From Candidatus Cloacimonas acidaminovorans str. Evry (GTDB taxonomy: Bacteria; Cloacimonadota; Cloacimonadia; Cloacimonadales; Cloacimonadaceae): a stretch of 64,000 nucleotides of DNA. The first letter of the stretch is position 1. Each line of letters begins with the position of its first letter. The translations under genes were made by a program, and so were the position numbers. The DNA lies in assembly GCF_000146065.2 (NCBI RefSeq), contig NC_020449.1, positions 186,001-250,000 on the forward strand, read 5' to 3'. The notes under the pieces are model-generated. The model made no database searches, was not told the DNA's origin, and saw only the letters and a program-made list of their open reading frames with translations. This document shows positions 55,539 to 64,000 of the stretch, piece by piece.

Positions 55539-55569
55539 AGTTACTCCTTTATTCTTTGGTTGTTAATGC

Positions 55570-57300
55570 TTAGGTGGTGAGTTTGAACACTTTCACGAAG
55601 CCGGAAATGTAGGTGATGCCGGGACGGATACGGATGTACCAGTGGTACTTCCAATCGCTTCCGTGGTGTTCTACTTTGAGTTCGGCATCGGTGCGATAGC
55701 CGACGATGATGAACTTGGGCAGACCGCCGATGATGTAATCGGCATCCATAAGACGGGGCTTTACAGGGATACCCGCAAAGGAGACATTACCGCCTTCTAA
55801 CAGCAGCCGATCTCCTGCTCCGGTCTCACGCTTGGCAAGTTCGGCCCGGATGCGGATCAGGTCTTTATGACTGACGTAGAACTTGAAGTTCTCCTGCTCT
55901 TCTAACATCTCATCGGAGAAGGCCAGAAGAGCGGCTTCGAAGCGCTTCGCCCAGTCAGTGTAGGTTGCCTTGGAGAGATTGGTAACATCAGTGGCAGTGG
56001 TAGCCAGTTTAATCACTCCATCAAGAGCCTTGATCTTGGCAGTGGCGGAAGCTCTATCACCCTTGAAGAGCAGCATGCGGATGGCTTTCTCGGTCTTCTT
56101 GGCGATGTGATTCTCCACATAAGCACCGAAGGCATCTTCACCGTACTTGTCCTTGTAGAACTCGACCACATCTCTCCCTAAGGTGAACTCGGCATTGAGT
56201 ATCCCGGTGGGAACGGAAAGATCAGCAGTTGATACATTCTGAGCCGTCAGAGCGCCATCGAGGGAGTTCTTGAAGACCAGGTCATCGATCAGGCCAACGT
56301 CGATCTTCTCGTCCTTCAGCAGGGGCAGAACCGAGATATCCGAGAGGGTATCTCCCGGCTGGCTACCGATCACCTCATCGATAAACAGAGAGGTAGTATT
56401 GGCACTCAGGATGTTCATGGGCTTGCCGGAGTCCACATCGGAGATACCTTTGTAGATCTCTCGGTGGCTGGCTTTGACCATAATCTTGTTGCCATCGATG
56501 GTCACCTCTTTGTCCACATTGGACTGGTTAGCATCAGGTTCTCCGGGTATTGATTTGGAGATGGCTCGGCTCATTGTAACTGATAAGTCTTTGAGGCTCT
56601 TCTCGATGCTGTAGATGGCATCACCAATCTGGAGGTTGGGATTGCCCTTCTCCAACTCACTGATCTTCTCAGTGATAGCAGTAATGCCCTTCTGCAGCTC
56701 GGAGTTGTTGTTATGCTCCGCTACCTTACGCAGGTTGTTGAGCTCGTTCTTGATCTCAGATAAGCTGGCTTCGGTTCCGCTGTAGTCATCAGCTCTGCCA
56801 TAGATGGATACCCCATTGAACTCGCCTTTCTCGACCTTCTGCCAGAGCTCACTGCCCAGATCTTCACACTTCAAGACCTGGACCCAGGCACCCACCTTGG
56901 TATCGGGGAAGTGTTCCCGGTCGCTGGTCTTGAGGATGTAGTTCTCGACCACGGTGAACTCAGGTACCGGCTGCATATTGTGGTTCACATCGCATTTACC
57001 GACTAAGCCGTGCTTGGCAAAGTGGTCACAGGCCTTTTGAATCTCTTCCCGGGTGTAATAGTCACCCTGGGAATCGTGGATGTTGGGCTCCATCAGAGTG
57101 ACATAAAGCCGTCCTTGAGTGCCACTCGTTTCACTCTTGAACTTGCTGGAGTTGATCTTGTGTTCGAAGCTTCTGCCGGAAGCGTTCTTGACCACAAAGC
57201 CCTTCTGGTTGGCGGGAGTCATTTCTCCGAAGAGGAGCGAGACTAACTCGACTTCCACGTTGCGGAGTTCTCCCTTGAGAATGGTGCGTTTACGATTCAC
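55570..57300 (-). CDS. Prohead protease (XkdF-like), scaffold and major capsid protein fusion
   Basis: This 576-residue polyprotein combines three functions usually split. Residues about 60-170 form an XkdF-like serine protease with His107 (DVNHNM) and Ser165 (FNGVSIYG). Residues about 178-250 are a charged coiled coil like a scaffold or delta domain. The remainder (about 270-576) is a major capsid protein. Cleavage within the coil would free the mature capsid subunit (inference). I chose the GTG at 57300 because AAAGGAGG lies just before it; the ATG-like frame from 57408 overlaps the portal gene. It starts 73 bases after the portal stop. Confidence 0.8.
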   Translation of the reverse strand: MNRKRTILKGELRNVEVELVSLLFGEMTPANQKGFVVKNASGRSFEHKINSSKFKSETSGTQGRLYVTLMEPNIHDSQGDYYTREEIQKACDHFAKHGLVGKCDVNHNMQPVPEFTVVENYILKTSDREHFPDTKVGAWVQVLKCEDLGSELWQKVEKGEFNGVSIYGRADDYSGTEASLSEIKNELNNLRKVAEHNNNSELQKGITAITEKISELEKGNPNLQIGDAIYSIEKSLKDLSVTMSRAISKSIPGEPDANQSNVDKEVTIDGNKIMVKASHREIYKGISDVDSGKPMNILSANTTSLFIDEVIGSQPGDTLSDISVLPLLKDEKIDVGLIDDLVFKNSLDGALTAQNVSTADLSVPTGILNAEFTLGRDVVEFYKDKYGEDAFGAYVENHIAKKTEKAIRMLLFKGDRASATAKIKALDGVIKLATTATDVTNLSKATYTDWAKRFEAALLAFSDEMLEEQENFKFYVSHKDLIRIRAELAKRETGAGDRLLLEGGNVSFAGIPVKPRLMDADYIIGGLPKFIIVGYRTDAELKVEHHGSDWKYHWYIRIRPGITYISGFVKVFKLTT

Positions 57301-57373
57301 GCTACCTCCTTTAGTATTGTTGTTTAGTTGATTGTCAGTTGAATAGTTATACATAGTTATTGCGCTCCAAAGC

Positions 57374-58561
57374 CTACAAATTGCGATTTTGCATAAAGAG
57401 CTGTTCATCAGCAGTCTGCAGTACCTCGGTCAGGTTACCGAAGTTGAAGTCCTCCGGCTTCACATTCCAGCCGAAATCAAAGTTGAACTCGTTTGCCAGA
57501 GCTAAAGCCAGGCGGTTCTGCAGCGGTCTGACCACGAACTGGTAGAACATCAGCATATCGCTTCGGTTATCGCCACCAAGCTGCCCGGGAATGAGTTGGG
57601 AGACGATCCTGGCAGGGACCCTATGATAAGCGAGGATGCCTTCTCTCAGGTCTTTCTTGAGCCCAAGGAAGCCCCCTTCCCGGTCTTGCTGACGCAGTGG
57701 TTCAAGGCGTATCTTCACATCCCTGTTCTCACTCTCGATCAGGACTGTAGAGTGGCTCTTGGCATTGCCTTTGACCTCGGTGAGCGCTTTCTCGATCTCG
57801 GTATAGGCATCGGTCAGCACTTCATTGCCAGCTTCGTCAGTTACAGTTCCATCCCGTAGGGTACCGCCTTCCACGATTACGAAGTAGTCGATCATTAGGC
57901 CGTTCTTGAAGTTGTTGTAGTCGAAGGTCTTGATCTCGCCCAAGATCTCGATGTTGATGGCTATGGGCAGGCAGGCCAGGCCCCAGGCGTTAGATCTATG
58001 GGTGGACTTCTTCACGTGGATGATGTCCTCGTAGGCAAAGTCCTTCTTCTGGTTGTTCTTGACTTGGATGTAGTTGGGTTTGAAGAAGCCGAACTCGTCG
58101 TAATTCTCCACTATCTGAACTTCCGAGGGAAGCATGCGCTCCAGTCCTATCCACTCACCTTGAGCGTTCCGCATCTTGATCAGGAAGCCATTTCCACAAG
58201 CCAGATAGAACTTCATCAGCTCGCCTAAGATAGTGGTCTGATCTTCACAGGCAGGAAACTCGGCAGCTTCCATCCAGGACTTAACCTGGCTGTTCTTGCA
58301 ATCGAACTGCATGATAGTAGCCATAGTGAGGGCATCTATGCAGCCGGAGTGGTACTCGTCGGTATCCAGGAGATTGAGTAGCTTGCTCATCGAATAGGGT
58401 TGAGAAACCACTTTCTTGGTCTCGGCTGCCTTACTTACGAGTTGCTTACCGATACGCTGATACTTGGATAGATCTATGGGCTCTGGTTTGTACTTACTTT
58501 CCAGCAAATCACTTGCAGAGCTGATCGCCAGGTTATAGGCACCAAGTCGCATCACCTTCAT
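57374..58561 (-). CDS. Phage portal protein
   Basis: This 395-residue portal subunit forms the dodecameric ring through which DNA enters the head. Recognisable parts are the central SMSKLLNLLDTDEYHSGCID, FYLACGNGFLIKMRNAQGEW and VKNNQKKDFAYEDIIHVKK segments, and the C-terminal GLKKDLREGILAYHRVPARI. Length fits the PBSX/HK97-like family. It starts on an ATGA overlap with the preceding gene and lies directly upstream of the protease-capsid fusion, the normal order. No terminase gene lies upstream. Confidence 0.82.
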   Translation of the reverse strand: MKVMRLGAYNLAISSASDLLESKYKPEPIDLSKYQRIGKQLVSKAAETKKVVSQPYSMSKLLNLLDTDEYHSGCIDALTMATIMQFDCKNSQVKSWMEAAEFPACEDQTTILGELMKFYLACGNGFLIKMRNAQGEWIGLERMLPSEVQIVENYDEFGFFKPNYIQVKNNQKKDFAYEDIIHVKKSTHRSNAWGLACLPIAINIEILGEIKTFDYNNFKNGLMIDYFVIVEGGTLRDGTVTDEAGNEVLTDAYTEIEKALTEVKGNAKSHSTVLIESENRDVKIRLEPLRQQDREGGFLGLKKDLREGILAYHRVPARIVSQLIPGQLGGDNRSDMLMFYQFVVRPLQNRLALALANEFNFDFGWNVKPEDFNFGNLTEVLQTADEQLFMQNRNL

Positions 58562-58959
58562 GATCCCGCTCCGGTACCGCTTTTCAGCAGATCTATCTTA
58601 GCGATTCTGACCAGTCTAGTGCCATCGATGCGGCTGGTATAGTATTCCACACTGGGCAGGTCCCGGTTCATCAGCTTCTGGTAGAAACTCCGGAACTTCT
58701 CTTTGAGCAGGTATAAGTCATTATCAGGATCATCCACGTTCTGCGCATTGACGATTAGGAATACTGTCCATGCCAGGTCTGTACTAACATACTGTCTGGA
58801 AGTGCCATTCTTGCCTGTCTCCGAGTCCAGAATCACAATAGCGCAAGGTAACTGCTTGGGTATTGCATCCTTGTTGAACTGGATGGTGGGGATATCAGAA
58901 AACTTGAGGGCATCGACTATTCGGTTCCGGTCTGCGATAAACTTATCATGTGCGGTCAT
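58558..58959 (-). CDS. Phage protein, possible tail terminator
   Basis: This 133-residue alpha/beta protein (PCAIVILDSETGKNGTSRQY, then WTVFLIVNAQNVDDPDNDLY) resembles tail-terminator or neck proteins of siphoviruses in size and pattern. The ATG at 58959 forms an ATGA overlap with the upstream stop; a start at 58998 is less likely. It precedes the portal gene, which is not the usual place for a terminator, so the call is tentative. Confidence 0.42.
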   Translation of the reverse strand: MTAHDKFIADRNRIVDALKFSDIPTIQFNKDAIPKQLPCAIVILDSETGKNGTSRQYVSTDLAWTVFLIVNAQNVDDPDNDLYLLKEKFRSFYQKLMNRDLPSVEYYTSRIDGTRLVRIAKIDLLKSGTGAGS

Positions 58960-59444
58960 AGGCTTACCTCGATTGAATTCAATTGTTGATATATCCACTG
59001 CTCCCGGTTAGCTATGACAGTAGCGAATACATTACGGGCGGTGATGCCTTCCCGCTTGATCTTGCCCCGGATGAGATAAGCGATCTCGGCTACGGTCAGA
59101 GCTTTCCCTGTCTCTTTATCAGTCCAAGACAGGTGCTTGCGTTCGACCCAAGCAATGAGGGGAGCGATCGGAGTCCAGGAAGGCACTTTACCGCCCAAAA
59201 CAAAAGGCTCGTGACGCACATTCGAGCCAACTCTTAAGATCATGGCTGTATCGGTGGTCTGCAGCAGATAGCCGGTATTGCCATAGAAGTCACCCTTGTC
59301 ATAGATCTGCTGTGCCAGTATCTCCTTGCGGGACTCGGCATCGATCACAGAACCGATCAGATGTAGACGGCTCTCCAAGGCAGCATAGATTGCCAGGTAG
59401 ATATCCCGCATCAGTTCATCCGGAGAAGTATAGCTATCCGGCAT
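58956..59444 (-). CDS. Phage protein, possible HK97 gp10-like head-tail joining protein
   Basis: This 162-residue protein contains EPFVLGGKVPSWTPIAPLIA followed by WVERKHL and AYLIRGKIKREGITARNVF. This order recalls HK97 gp10-type or related minor tail and neck proteins (a plain glycine loop, then a helical basic tail). It starts by TAATG overlap with the upstream gene. The match is by eye and the exact role is open. Confidence 0.5.
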   Translation of the reverse strand: MPDSYTSPDELMRDIYLAIYAALESRLHLIGSVIDAESRKEILAQQIYDKGDFYGNTGYLLQTTDTAMILRVGSNVRHEPFVLGGKVPSWTPIAPLIAWVERKHLSWTDKETGKALTVAEIAYLIRGKIKREGITARNVFATVIANREQWIYQQLNSIEVSL

Positions 59445-59902
59445 TAGATCACTCCCACCCGGATCAGGCGAGCTTGTCTGGGCTTGAGTTCGTTCAAGCG
59501 ATCCAAACCAGTAGGATTCAAATAGGATTGCAGGATGGTCAGTGCTCTCAGTTCAAGATTAGCTTTAAAGGCATCAATTTCGCTCCCTGTGAGCAGTTCG
59601 GTAGCGGACTGGTCTAATCCTACGGTCTTGACTATGCCCTCGCCGAGGGTCTTCAAATTGAGAAACTCACAAGTACTGTGCAGCATCAGGAAACAGAACC
59701 CAAAACGAAAAGAAACCAGGAAAGGCTCTTCTTCTGGCAGGTCATCGTGAGTTGCCCGATCATAGTGCTCCTGCAGCACAATAGAGTGGATCATCTCCAT
59801 AACCAAGCCCTGGTGCTCCTTGAAAATGCCATTATCCCTCATCTCTTTGGGCAGGTTGAGGATAGCGAGCATGGCATCAATCTCTACCGGAATGGGTATC
59901 AC
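59444..59902 (-). CDS. Phage protein of unknown function
   Basis: This 152-residue mostly helical protein is not recognised. It is acidic in the first half and more basic at the C-terminus (NELKPRQARLIRVGVI). The start is a GTG overlapping the lysozyme stop (GTGA), so the two are coupled. It may be a small head or connector protein by position. Confidence 0.45.
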   Translation of the reverse strand: MIPIPVEIDAMLAILNLPKEMRDNGIFKEHQGLVMEMIHSIVLQEHYDRATHDDLPEEEPFLVSFRFGFCFLMLHSTCEFLNLKTLGEGIVKTVGLDQSATELLTGSEIDAFKANLELRALTILQSYLNPTGLDRLNELKPRQARLIRVGVI

Positions 59903-60324
59903 TTGCCTTTCCTCATCAGCTCAGAAAGCTCTATTGCTCTCATGCCCACCTGTTTTGCCCACTTGGAAGCTAACATGCCATTGGCGGCTCGTTCCCAGTC
60001 TCCAGTACCGATAAATGCCAGAGTGTTCTTGAACTCTAATAGTCCTTGGATACCGAGATTGAAACACATGTTCAGCAGCACCGACTGGCGGACCTCATCG
60101 AGCTTATTGTAAACCTCAGGTATCTCATCCATAAGCTGTTTCTCGCAGTTCTGGATATCATTCTCCAAGAGCATATATGCTTCTTTCTGGGAGATACCCC
60201 TGTCATCGAGATTGCGGCCAATACCGATAGTCAGTTTACCTGCAGTACAGCGATATGGCTTCAGCCGCAGACCTTCATGTCTGACTAACTGAGCTTTAAT
60301 TCGGTTCATCAACGCTTCGGTCAT
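59899..60324 (-). CDS. Phage endolysin, T4-type lysozyme (GH24)
   Basis: This 141-residue peptidoglycan-cleaving enzyme lyses the host at the end of infection. The catalytic spacing E-8-(D/C)-5-T is present as Glu17 (RHEGLR), Cys26 and Thr32 (TIGIG). The second residue is Cys instead of the T4 Asp, a known variant. The usual signal-anchor helix is absent, so export would need a holin. AAGGAG precedes the ATG. It is the first gene of the operon, an unusual place for lysis. Confidence 0.88.
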   Translation of the reverse strand: MTEALMNRIKAQLVRHEGLRLKPYRCTAGKLTIGIGRNLDDRGISQKEAYMLLENDIQNCEKQLMDEIPEVYNKLDEVRQSVLLNMCFNLGIQGLLEFKNTLAFIGTGDWERAANGMLASKWAKQVGMRAIELSELMRKGK

Positions 60325-60399
60325 TCTATCTCCTTGTTCCAGATGTGATTATTGATCCAGAGCCAGGAAAGCACTACCCTTTATGCTGACAAATCAGGA

Positions 60400-60453
60400 T
60401 GCATAACGATGCAACAGATTTTTTGATTGACAAATTCCAACATTGCATATCCT
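60400..60453 (+). promoter_or_regulatory. Candidate promoter and inverted repeat for the restriction-modification operon
   Basis: In the 162-base gap between the divergent endolysin and nuclease genes, TGCAT (60400-60404) and ATGCA (60409-60413) form an inverted repeat that could bind a regulator. TTGACA (60427-60432) is followed after 15 bases by TATCCT (60448-60453). The spacer is shorter than ideal. Confidence 0.32.
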
Positions 60454-60486
60454 TGAAAAAAAAGAAAATCACGCTGTGAGGGATAG

Positions 60487-61626
60487 GTGAAAAAGATAAT
60501 TGATAACATCCGCAAACTCTTGGCAGATGGCGCATTCAAGGATGAACAGCATGTGCGTTTTTCCTTGGTAGGGAGAATATGCCAAGAACTTGGATGGGAT
60601 ATATGGAATCCTGAAGAATTCTATACTGAGTACCCAGTAAAGAGATACCCACTTCAAGAAATCACAACTGAACTTCGAGGAAGAGTTGATGTTGCTTTGA
60701 TACTGCCAGAAAAGCGCTCGGAGATTGCGGAAGTTTTCATTGAAATCAAAAGTCCATACAAACTTCAGAATGAGCTTGTTGCAGGTGAAACGCAACTAAA
60801 AAGGTACAATTGGTCTGACAAATCAGCGATCAGCATCTTGACTGACGGCATCATTTGGCGCTTCTATTTACCATCTCTTGGGGGATCCTTCGAAGACAGT
60901 CTTTTTAGTGAGATAAATCTACTTGAAGATGACATAGAGTCTGTTTGCATTGTATTTGATCAAGTACTGAGGAGAGATAACTTTAGAAAACAAGCTGTAG
61001 AATCCGCTGAAGCCATTTTTGAAGAAATCGCCAGGATTAAAAAACTTAGTCTTGTTAAAAGTGAAGCAGAGGAAATAGCAAGGAAGACTGGCTTGCAGAA
61101 ATTTACAATTGCATCCCAGCTATTAAAGAATCAGCATGCATACGAAATGGACGAATCCGAAATAGCGAGCTTGTGGGATAAAAAAATACCCAAAGTAACA
61201 CAAGCTCCAACAGTAGTTTTTCCGCCTGTTCCCCCGGGAAATAAAGGAACAACACAGGAACCGCCTAAACTAGGTGAGGTTGACTTCACAGTGTTACAGG
61301 ATTACAGTTACAAATCAGCAAGGGTAGTTGTAGTTGGTGGCATAACCACTCCAGTAAAACACTGGTGGGAGATTAAGAAGCATGTTTTCAACTATTTGCT
61401 TGAGAAGAATCCTGCACTTGCCTCATCGGATATCCTTGCGCTATTTACGAAAAGGACTGATAGTATGGATATAAGGTTGATAAATGGTATGTATTCAAGA
61501 GGAAGAATGTCGGCGACGGGCATCGTAAAGCAATGTAGAGCTGCTATGAAAATTGCGGGATATGAACCATGTAAAGATTTACAGGTAGGCTTCGTTGAAT
61601 CTGAACGTAAAAGGAAAGGTCAATGA
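60487..61626 (+). CDS. Type I restriction HsdR N-terminal-like nuclease, without motor domain
   Basis: This 379-residue protein has an N-terminal PD-(D/E)xK nuclease of the HsdR-N type: Asp68 (RGRVDVAL), Glu86 and Lys88 (VFIEIKSP), then KRYNWSDKSAISILTDG. Real HsdR subunits exceed 900 residues and carry two helicase domains, which are absent. The middle is helical (about 165-220), a Pro-rich linker follows, and the C-terminus (about 275-375) is a separate unknown domain. The GTG start has GAGGGA upstream. The stop overlaps the HsdM start (ATGA), so the two proteins are made together. Confidence 0.72.
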   Translation: MKKIIDNIRKLLADGAFKDEQHVRFSLVGRICQELGWDIWNPEEFYTEYPVKRYPLQEITTELRGRVDVALILPEKRSEIAEVFIEIKSPYKLQNELVAGETQLKRYNWSDKSAISILTDGIIWRFYLPSLGGSFEDSLFSEINLLEDDIESVCIVFDQVLRRDNFRKQAVESAEAIFEEIARIKKLSLVKSEAEEIARKTGLQKFTIASQLLKNQHAYEMDESEIASLWDKKIPKVTQAPTVVFPPVPPGNKGTTQEPPKLGEVDFTVLQDYSYKSARVVVVGGITTPVKHWWEIKKHVFNYLLEKNPALASSDILALFTKRTDSMDIRLINGMYSRGRMSATGIVKQCRAAMKIAGYEPCKDLQVGFVESERKRKGQ

Positions 61627-63695
61627 GCCAGAACCACTCTCAAATCGCATCCTTTATCTGGAGTATATGTAACCTCCTCAGAGGTCCCTATAAACGCAAC
61701 GAATACCGGAAAGTCATCTTGCCCTTTACTGTGCTCAAGCGTTTTGATTGCATCCTTGCACCCACCAAAGACAATGTCCTGGCAGAGCTCCCTCACCTCT
61801 ACGGCAAATCTGATAACATCATATCCGAGAGCCTGATCAGGATCACAGGTGTTCCCTTTTACAACAAATCACGTCTGGACATGAAGAAACTGCTAGACGA
61901 TACAGAGAATATCGCCATCAACTTGCAGTCTTACATAAACGACTTTTCGCCCAATGTGCAAAAGATCATAGAGTACTTTGCCTTCTCAGAGCAGATCGCT
62001 CGTCTGCAGGATGCCAACCTGCTTTATCTGGTGCTGCAGCGCTTTGTAACCGATGAGCTCGATCTCAGCCCCCAAGCAGTGGATAACATTCAGATGGGAC
62101 TAGTCTTTGAGGAACTGATCCGTATTGGGGCAGAGCAATCCAACGAGGAAGCCGGAGAGCACTTTACGCCCCGTGAGGTGATCAAGCTGATGGTGAATCT
62201 GCTGCTCAGTCCTGAAGCCGACCTTGCCAAAAGTCATGTCGTAAAAACTATCTTTGACCCAGCTTGCGGAACCGGAGGGATGCTAACAGCCGCCGAAACC
62301 TATATCAAAGAACTGAACCGCGACGCAAAACCTCACCTATATGGTCAGGATTGGAATAAAGAATCTTATGCTGTATGTTGTTCGGACATGCTGATCAAAG
62401 GTGAAGTTGCTAAAATACACTACGGCTGCTCCTTCGAGCAGGATGGCTTTTCCACAGACAAGTTTGATTATATGCTTGCCAATCCTCCTTTTGGTGTAGA
62501 ATGGAAAAAGCAACAAAAGACCATTACCGATGAACATGAAAAGCTTGGCTACAATGGCCGCTTCGGAGCCGGACTGCCCCGCATTAACGATGGCTCCTTG
62601 CTCTTTTTGCAGCATATGATCTCCAAAATGAGGTCAGTGGAGGAAGGCGGTAGCAGGATTGGCATTGTCTTCAATGGTTCGCCCCTCTTTACCGGAGATG
62701 CAGGAAGCGGGGAATCCAATATCCGCAAATGGATCATCGAAAACGATTGGCTGGAAGCTATTATCGCCATGCCCGACCAACTCTTTTACAATACCGGCAT
62801 CAGCACCTATATTTGGATCATCACCAATAAAAAAGAAGCACACCGCAAAGGCAAAATCCAGCTTATCGACGCTCGGCAATTTTACAACAAAATGCGCAAA
62901 AGCCTGGGCAATAAACGCAACATCATCGGAGATGGAGAGGATAACCGTTTTGACCACATCAGCTTGATCACCCGGATTCACAGCGACTTCATCGACAATC
63001 AGGAATTGGAATTCACCTGTAATGGCACTACGAAAACAGCTATCGTCAGCAAGATCTTTGACAACAAGGACTTCGGCTACCAAAAGATAACCGTGGAGCG
63101 CCCCTTGCGCCTGAACTTCCAAGTTTCACAGGAACGCATTGCCCGGCTGGATAATAATACTACCTTTGCCAAGCTTGTCGAAAGCAAGAAGAAAGACCCC
63201 ATCGAAAAGCAGAGAGAGATGGATGCTGGCAAAGCTCTGCAAGACAGAATAAAAGCAGCTCTGAACAGTATGGATGGAAGCATTATATACATGAACCGGG
63301 AGCAATACCTCAAAGCACTCAGGCAGGCACTCTTACAGCATCATCTGTCATTGGGCAATCCGGAGCTCAAAGCAATCCTGGAAGCCCTCTCCGAGCGTGA
63401 TGAAACTGCCGATATCTGCAGAGATTCCAAAGGCATGCCGGAAGCTGATACCGAACTGCGGGATACAGAGAATGTACCTCTTAAGGAAGACATTGATACT
63501 TACTTCAAGAGAGAGGTGCTTCCCCATGTTCCCGACGCCTGGATTGACTACTCCAAGACTAAGATCGGCTATGAAATCCCGTTTAACCGCCATTTTTATG
63601 TGTATCAGCCGCCAAGGGGATTGGAAGTTATAGAAGCAGAACTTTTCAACATAGAGAAAGAGATTGAAGCTTTACTACTGGATTCAAATGTATGA
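61623..63695 (+). CDS. Type I DNA methyltransferase subunit (HsdM-like)
   Basis: This 690-residue N6-adenine methyltransferase is of the HsdM type. The N-terminal helical HsdM domain (about 5-130) includes NEYRKVILPFTVLKRFDCIL. The Rossmann domain has FDPACGTGGM (motif I, about 211-220) and NPPF (motif IV, 287-290). The C-terminal 200 residues are an extension common in long HsdM forms (FGYQKITVERPLRLNFQVSQ). It would need a specificity subunit; the next gene overlaps by ATGA and may take that role, but its visible part does not look like HsdS. Codon use is more GC-rich than in the nuclease gene. Confidence 0.85.
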   Translation: MSQNHSQIASFIWSICNLLRGPYKRNEYRKVILPFTVLKRFDCILAPTKDNVLAELPHLYGKSDNIISESLIRITGVPFYNKSRLDMKKLLDDTENIAINLQSYINDFSPNVQKIIEYFAFSEQIARLQDANLLYLVLQRFVTDELDLSPQAVDNIQMGLVFEELIRIGAEQSNEEAGEHFTPREVIKLMVNLLLSPEADLAKSHVVKTIFDPACGTGGMLTAAETYIKELNRDAKPHLYGQDWNKESYAVCCSDMLIKGEVAKIHYGCSFEQDGFSTDKFDYMLANPPFGVEWKKQQKTITDEHEKLGYNGRFGAGLPRINDGSLLFLQHMISKMRSVEEGGSRIGIVFNGSPLFTGDAGSGESNIRKWIIENDWLEAIIAMPDQLFYNTGISTYIWIITNKKEAHRKGKIQLIDARQFYNKMRKSLGNKRNIIGDGEDNRFDHISLITRIHSDFIDNQELEFTCNGTTKTAIVSKIFDNKDFGYQKITVERPLRLNFQVSQERIARLDNNTTFAKLVESKKKDPIEKQREMDAGKALQDRIKAALNSMDGSIIYMNREQYLKALRQALLQHHLSLGNPELKAILEALSERDETADICRDSKGMPEADTELRDTENVPLKEDIDTYFKREVLPHVPDAWIDYSKTKIGYEIPFNRHFYVYQPPRGLEVIEAELFNIEKEIEALLLDSNV

Positions 63696-64000
63696 TTGAG
63701 CATAGTTCAATTAAGCTATCCAAGGAGATAATAGCCTTAAGCAATTCAACTACTTGGGAATCAGCTATGAAAGAATGGGTGTTGAGTGAAGTATATTCAG
63801 ATAGGATATTTGCAGCAATTAAACGAATATCAAAAGATAATGCCAAATCCTGGAATATAGAAGCTATAGAATATATGAATGAACGTGGATGGCTTACGGA
63901 ATGGGAGTATGGGTTTTGCATAAACACAATGAAGAAAAGAGTGCTATCAGAAAGACAGTTGAAATCCAGGGTAGATATAAATCAAAAACTTCTAAGGAAA
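63692..64000 (+). CDS. Unknown protein of the restriction-modification operon (cut by window edge)
   Basis: The first 103 residues are visible and the frame is open to the last base. It starts MIEHSSIKLSKEIIALSN and is helical with Trp and Lys-rich segments (SAMKEWVLSEVYSDRI, YMNERGWLTEWEYGF). It overlaps the HsdM stop by ATGA, so it is translated with it. The family is not recognised from this part. It does not resemble the target-recognition domain of HsdS, though the remainder might. Confidence 0.6.
   Translation, partial: MIEHSSIKLSKEIIALSNSTTWESAMKEWVLSEVYSDRIFAAIKRISKDNAKSWNIEAIEYMNERGWLTEWEYGFCINTMKKRVLSERQLKSRVDINQKLLRK

Larger units (their letters stand above)
46369..60324 (-). mobile_element. 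Tailed-phage structural module (prophage, remnant or gene-transfer-agent-like)
   Basis: Sixteen minus-strand genes are packed with ATGA, GTGA or TAATG overlaps and encode endolysin, portal, capsid and tail functions. GC content is visibly higher than in the flanking genes. No tail sheath is seen, so a siphovirus-like flexible tail is most likely. Missing from the window are terminase, integrase, repressor and replication genes. The right edge is abruptly followed by a restriction-modification operon, the left edge by a tandem repeat. It could be a deleted prophage, a prophage whose other arm lies elsewhere, or a domesticated particle. Confidence 0.8.

Overview
This window looks like a low-GC chromosomal segment of a Cloacimonadota bacterium (Candidatus Cloacimonas-like), carrying an integrated tailed-phage module near its right end. 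The assignment is by inference from gene content. Several very large secreted proteins end in the NPFNPET type A sorting domain. There is a bifunctional formiminotransferase/cyclodeaminase and a tricorn protease. Intergenic DNA is full of short degenerate repeats. No rRNA or tRNA gene was seen.

Region 1 (1-5.3 kb): a minus-strand operon of an MCE/MlaD protein, a repeat lipoprotein and a truncated amidohydrolase, then a plus-strand type II restriction-modification pair. Region 2 (5.4-20.9 kb): a secreted M14 carboxypeptidase; a plus-strand housekeeping run (rpmE, DUF1385, prfA, CorC-like, ftcD); a minus-strand run (acetate kinase, S4 protein, MA-type metallopeptidase, uracil-DNA-glycosylase-like protein); two secreted proteins; a DUF2156 and GNAT pair. 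Region 3 (20.9-28.2 kb): long repeat-rich spacers, including a compact four-hairpin block that looks like a small RNA (about 21341-21485), the tricorn protease, and a CsgG/DUF4810/DUF799 lipoprotein operon followed by an array of double-hairpin repeats.

Region 4 (28.2-45.6 kb): three secreted proteins on the minus strand. One is a 1850-residue beta-helix protein with six copies of an identical 15-residue cassette. One is a 3445-residue protein with four leucine-rich-repeat arrays built by duplication of 1.5-2 kb modules. One is a 444-residue Ig-like protein. A 99-100 bp tandem repeat (45.8-46.1 kb) separates them from the phage DNA.

Region 5 (46.4-60.3 kb): a tightly coupled minus-strand structural operon with higher GC. 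In transcription order it holds endolysin, three small virion genes, portal, a protease-scaffold-capsid fusion, a holin-like protein, tail tube, an XhlA-like protein, a tail assembly chaperone with a U UUU UUC -1 frameshift signal, two Dam-type methylases, tape measure and three distal-tail proteins. One small gene lies on the opposite strand. No terminase, integrase or repressor is present in the window. Region 6 (60.5-64 kb): a plus-strand operon of a solitary HsdR-N-like nuclease, an HsdM methylase and a third gene cut by the window edge.

The most interesting items are the frameshifted tail chaperone, the structured RNA block, the family of small elements with TGTGTAGCC ends, the exactly conserved cassette in the beta-helix protein, and the modular LRR giant. 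All calls come from reading the sequence; no database search was run.
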